Of a stretch of 64,000 bases of DNA, positions 60,525 through 64,000 are shown piece by piece (position 1 is the stretch's first letter; each line of letters opens with the position of its first letter). The notes below the pieces were generated by a model. It was not told the DNA's origin. It did no database searches and saw only the letters and a program-made list of their open reading frames with translations. The translations under genes and the position numbers were made by a program. Origin of the DNA: an uncultured Clostridia bacterium (GTDB lineage: Bacteria; Bacillota; Clostridia; TANB77; CAG-508). Where the stretch lies: positions 62,001 to 126,000 of the forward strand of contig CAKPIG010000002.1 in NCBI GenBank assembly GCA_934162255.1, written 5' to 3'.

Positions 60525-60573
60525 TAATATACTATAATTATAAAAAATGTAAAGAAACCATGCCATAGCAAAT

Positions 60574-60602
60574 TTGACAAAAATAAAAAAAAATGTTATA
60601 AT
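60574..60602 (+). promoter_or_regulatory. Consensus promoter of rnj
   Basis: TTGACA, 17-bp spacer, TATAAT: a perfect sigma-A consensus, about 200 bases before the rnj start. Confidence 0.85.
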
Positions 60603-60608
60603 TCTACT

Positions 60609-60801
60609 CAGGTTGCCAAAAGGCAAAGAAGAGATTTTATTTTAATGTATTAAAAAAAGAGAGAAAGCAAATAATAAAAGAGCGGAAACTAAATACATAT
60701 AAAACTTAATTAGGCATGAAAGAGCGGTAGTTCATGTTTATTTAAAGTTTTTTTAGTCGTACATTAATAAAATTAAATAAACAAAAAGAGAGGAGAAAAA
60801 T
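60609..60801 (+). promoter_or_regulatory. Long rnj leader with attenuator-like hairpin
   Basis: About 190 untranslated bases. AAAGAGCGG occurs twice (60677-60685 and 60719-60727). A stem CATGAA (60715-60720) with TTCATG (60731-60736), extended by AAAACTTAA (60701-60709) against TTTAAAGTTTT, is followed by a T-run to ~60754, resembling an intrinsic terminator ahead of the gene. GAGGAG precedes the ATG at 60802. Confidence 0.55.
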
Positions 60802-62628
60802 ATGACAGATGAAAACAAAGTGCTAGAAGAGAGAGAAACAAAAGCACTAGAAAAGAAAGAAAGAGGAGTAGGAAGAAAAAGAAACTATTCAAAAGAAGGA
60901 GGAGAAAAGAAAGTAGCAGAAACAACGAAAAAAAGGAGAACTAGAAAAAAAGAAGATAGTATATTCAAAAAGCCAAATATTAAAATAATCCCATTAGGAG
61001 GATTACATGAAATAGGAAAAAACATAACAGTATTTGAATATGAAGATGAAATAATAGTTGTTGACTGTGGACTATCATTCCCAGAAGATGATATGCTAGG
61101 AGTTGATTTAGTAATTCCTGATATAACATATTTAGTAAAAAATCAAGAAAAAGTAAAAGGATTAGTAATAACTCATGGACATGAAGACCATATAGGAGGA
61201 ATACCATATTTCCTAAAACAATTAAATGTACCTGTATATGCAACAAGACTTGCAGCAGGGTTAATTAATAATAAATTAGAAGAACATAAAATTCTAAGAA
61301 GTACAGAAATGCATATTGTAAATCAAGGAGATACAATAAAGTTAGGAAAACACTTCAAAGTAGAGTTCATAAGAAGTTCTCATAGTATTCCTGATTCTGT
61401 AATGTTAGCAATAACAACACCAGCAGGAACAATATTACACACAGGAGATTTTAAAGTAGATTATACTCCAATAGATGGTCAATTAATGGACTTAGGTAGA
61501 ATTGCAGAACTTGGAAAAAATGGAATATTAGCATTAATGTCAGATAGTACAAATGCAGAAAGAAAAGGATTTACATTATCAGAAAGTTCTGTAGGAGATG
61601 TATTAGATAAGTGTTTCCAAAATTGTACTAAAAGAATAGTTGTAGCTACATTTGCTTCAAATGTACATAGAATACAACAAATAGTAAATTCAGCAATTAA
61701 ATATAATAGAAAAATTGCAGTATGTGGAAGAAGTATGATAAATATTATATCAACTGCAAGAGAACTTGGATATATAAAATGTCCAGATGATATTTTTATA
61801 GATATAGATATGATAGGAAGCTATACTGATGAACATTTAGTAATAATAACAACAGGAAGCCAAGGGGAACCAATGTCAGCTTTAACAAGAATGGCGGCAG
61901 GAGATCATAGAAAAGTAAAAATTACACCAAATGATTTAATTATAATATCAGCAACACCAATACCAGGAAATGAAAAATATGTTTCAAAAGTAATTGATGA
62001 TTTAATGCAATTAGGAGCTGAAGTTGTATATAGTGCATTAGCAGATGTTCACGTATCAGGGCATGCTTGCCAAGAGGAACAAAAATTAATTTTAGCATTA
62101 ACAAAACCAAAATATTTTATACCAGTTCATGGTGAATATAGACAATTAAGAGCACATAGTGAAACAGCACAAGACATGGGAATAAGTAAAGATAATATCT
62201 TTATGCTAACAAATGGTAGAGTATTAGAAATAGGAGAAAATGAAGCTAAATTTAATGGCTCAGTACCAAGTGGAAGAATTCTAGTAGATGGATTAGGTGT
62301 AGGAGATGTTGGAAATATTGTATTAAGAGATAGACAACATTTGGCACAAGACGGATTAATAATAATAGTATTAACAATGGATTCAAATACAGGTGAAGTA
62401 GTTGCAGGTCCTGATGTAATATCAAGAGGATTTGTATATGTAAGAGAATCTGAGAATTTAATGGATGAAGTTAAAAGTGTAGTAAGACATGAAATTTCTA
62501 AATGTGAAGAAAGAGGAGTTCGTGATTGGGCAACAATAAAATCTACAGTTAAAGAAAACTTAAGAGATTATATATTTATAAAAACAAAAAGAAACCCAAT
62601 GATAATACCAATAATAATGGAGGTTTAA
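60802..62628 (+). CDS. rnj: Ribonuclease J
   Basis: RNase J has 5'-3' exo- and endonuclease activity in mRNA decay and rRNA maturation. The 608 residues begin with a ~55-residue Lys/Arg/Glu-rich extension (KKRRTRKKED) absent in most RNase J, then the beta-lactamase/beta-CASP core: IPLGGLHEIGKNITVFEYED, VITHGHEDHIGG (metal site, about residue 130), SHSIPDSVMLAI, HTGDFKVDYTP, MSDSTNAERKG and FIPVHGEYRQLRAH. The C-terminal domain is present. It ends two bases before gltX. Confidence 0.95.
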   Translation: MTDENKVLEERETKALEKKERGVGRKRNYSKEGGEKKVAETTKKRRTRKKEDSIFKKPNIKIIPLGGLHEIGKNITVFEYEDEIIVVDCGLSFPEDDMLGVDLVIPDITYLVKNQEKVKGLVITHGHEDHIGGIPYFLKQLNVPVYATRLAAGLINNKLEEHKILRSTEMHIVNQGDTIKLGKHFKVEFIRSSHSIPDSVMLAITTPAGTILHTGDFKVDYTPIDGQLMDLGRIAELGKNGILALMSDSTNAERKGFTLSESSVGDVLDKCFQNCTKRIVVATFASNVHRIQQIVNSAIKYNRKIAVCGRSMINIISTARELGYIKCPDDIFIDIDMIGSYTDEHLVIITTGSQGEPMSALTRMAAGDHRKVKITPNDLIIISATPIPGNEKYVSKVIDDLMQLGAEVVYSALADVHVSGHACQEEQKLILALTKPKYFIPVHGEYRQLRAHSETAQDMGISKDNIFMLTNGRVLEIGENEAKFNGSVPSGRILVDGLGVGDVGNIVLRDRQHLAQDGLIIIVLTMDSNTGEVVAGPDVISRGFVYVRESENLMDEVKSVVRHEISKCEERGVRDWATIKSTVKENLRDYIFIKTKRNPMIIPIIMEV

Positions 62629-62629
62629 A

Positions 62630-64000
62630 ATGGATTATAAAGATTTAGCAGATTTAATCTTTCCAGATGCGAAAGATATATCATATTATGAAGAAAAATA
62701 TCCTGAAAGGGATTTACCAGAAGGAGCAATTGTAACAAGATTTGCTCCTAGTCCTACAGGATTTGTACATATAGGAGGTCTATACCAAGCATTAGTTGCA
62801 AGAACAGTTGCAAATAAAACCAAAGGAGTATTTTTCTTAAGAATAGAGGATACAGACCAAAAAAGAGAAGTTGAAAATGGAGTAACTGGAATTGTAAATT
62901 CATTAATTGATTTTGATATGAAACCAGATGAAGGAATGATATCAGATAAAGAAGAAATAGGAAATTATGGACCATATAAACAATCTTTAAGAAGAGAAAT
63001 TTATCAAGCATATGCAAAATACTTGATTGCACAAGGTAAAGCATACCCTTGTTTTTGTACACCAGAAGATGGTGAAGAATTAAGGAAAAAACAAGAAGCT
63101 GCTAAATTAAGACCTGGATATTATGGTGTTTGGGCAAAGTGCAGAAATATATCAGTTGAAGAAGCAATTCAAAAAATAAAAAATGGAGAACAATATATAA
63201 TAAGATTTAAATCACCAGGAAGAGAAGATAGAAAAATAAAACATAAAGATGTTATAAAAGGAAATGTTGATTTCCCCGAAAATGATTTAGATATAGTAAT
63301 AATAAAAGCAGATGGATTACCAACATATCATTTTGCACATGCTGTTGATGATCACTTAATGAGAACAACACATGTTATTAGAAGTGATGAATGGTTATCA
63401 TCAGTTCCACTTCATTTACAATTATTCCACGAATTAGGATTTAAAGCTCCTAAATTTGCACATATTTCACCAATTATGAAGAATGATAATGGTGGAAAAC
63501 GTAAATTGAGCAAGAGAAAAGACCCTGAAGCAGCGGTAGATTACTATAAAAAAGAGGGAATACCTTCAGAAGCGGTAAAAGAATATTTATTAAATATTGC
63601 AAATTCTACTTTTGAAAATTGGAGAAGAGCAAACCCTGATAAAGATATATCTGAATTTGATTTTCAATTAAATAAAATGAGTGTTAGTGGGGCATTGTTT
63701 GATATGGTAAAGTTACTTGATATAAGTAAAACAGTAATATCAAAGATGACAGCTCAAGAAGTGTATGAAAGAATTTTAACATGGTCTAAAGATTATGATG
63801 AAGAATTAATGAAAATGCTAGAAGATAAAGATTATGCTTTAAAAGTATTAGGAATTGAAAGAGGAAATAAAAAGCCAAGAAAAGATATTTCAAAATGGTC
63901 TGATGCTAAAGAAAATATTGAATATATGTATGATGAGAAATTTTTTGCTAAAACACAAGAATATCCATATCAACCAGCAATTTCAGATAAAGAAGATATT
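62630..64000 (+). CDS. gltX: Glutamate--tRNA ligase, 3' end beyond window
   Basis: Open to the window edge, at least 457 codons. It starts at ATG 62630 after GGAGG (62619-62623). The class I motif is in FAPSPTGFVHIGGLYQAL, with RIEDTDQKREV next; YGPYKQSLRREIYQ, GKAYPCFCTPE and the KMSKS-equivalent KRKLSKRKDPEAAV follow. This is GluRS (or a non-discriminating form charging tRNA-Gln too, as in many Firmicutes; no glnS is seen). It lies immediately after rnj and is probably co-transcribed. Confidence 0.93.
   Translation, partial: MDYKDLADLIFPDAKDISYYEEKYPERDLPEGAIVTRFAPSPTGFVHIGGLYQALVARTVANKTKGVFFLRIEDTDQKREVENGVTGIVNSLIDFDMKPDEGMISDKEEIGNYGPYKQSLRREIYQAYAKYLIAQGKAYPCFCTPEDGEELRKKQEAAKLRPGYYGVWAKCRNISVEEAIQKIKNGEQYIIRFKSPGREDRKIKHKDVIKGNVDFPENDLDIVIIKADGLPTYHFAHAVDDHLMRTTHVIRSDEWLSSVPLHLQLFHELGFKAPKFAHISPIMKNDNGGKRKLSKRKDPEAAVDYYKKEGIPSEAVKEYLLNIANSTFENWRRANPDKDISEFDFQLNKMSVSGALFDMVKLLDISKTVISKMTAQEVYERILTWSKDYDEELMKMLEDKDYALKVLGIERGNKKPRKDISKWSDAKENIEYMYDEKFFAKTQEYPYQPAISDKEDI

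Overview
The window is very AT-rich (I estimate under 30% G+C by eye) and reads as a chromosomal segment of an anaerobic, endospore-forming Clostridia-type Firmicute, probably an uncultured gut lineage. Support comes from a spread of sporulation genes (spoIVFB with an M23 partner, splB, yunB, spoVB-type flippase, gpr, ytxC, spoVAC-AD-AE, a SPOCS/LysM coat protein), strong AGGAGG ribosome sites, fhs, an Asp23/Gls24 operon and a type IV pilus cluster without an outer-membrane secretin.

Layout. 1-7.9 kb is accessory DNA: a helicase whose C-terminal helicase-associated repeats are cut off by an in-frame TGA, then the decayed remains of a mobilizable transposon (tnpV, broken relaxase, small conserved ORF, frameshifted large serine recombinase), abutting the last ~160 codons of a GH94-type gene. 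7.9-13 kb holds asnS, a WG-repeat protein, a frameshifted patatin and a cysteine desulfurase. 13-15.3 kb is a shortened division cluster (mraZ, rsmH, ftsL-like) with a clear MraZ operator. 15.3-28.4 kb holds an HD-GYP protein, a sortase with a thioester-domain surface protein, an M23/M50 sporulation pair, a radical-SAM activase-like protein, thyA-folA, splB, SPOCS/LysM, yunB, the rplM-rpsI operon and a flippase. 28.5-37.8 kb holds hup, scpB, proS and an operon from asp23 through amaP, nusB, xseA, xseB and fhs to gpr. 37.8-46.6 kb holds ytxC, a GH57 branching enzyme, a DUF4912 protein, a pilin-like adhesin, infC-rpmI-rplT and spoVA genes. 46.7-56.6 kb is the type IV pilus operon. 56.7-64 kb holds a ROK kinase, mtaB, two tRNAs, an endonuclease, rnj and the start of gltX.

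Two systems stand out. First, the protein at 41.4-43.2 kb joins a type IV prepilin N-terminus to a formylglycine-enzyme/C-type-lectin-like domain whose last ~140 bases are GC-rich, adenine-poor and full of NNC/NNT codons. That is the signature of a diversity-generating retroelement (DGR) variable region. No reverse transcriptase or template repeat is visible here, so it would have to be served in trans. With the pilus operon 3.5 kb downstream it suggests a hypervariable adhesin displayed on a pilus. Second, a tRNA-Tyr(GTA) gene at 59.6-59.9 kb is interrupted inside the anticodon by a 214-nt group I intron with recognisable P, Q, R and S core elements. A free-standing PD-(D/E)XK endonuclease-like gene, resembling the family of tRNA-intron homing endonucleases, follows about 220 bp downstream.

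All assignments are by eye; no searches were run.
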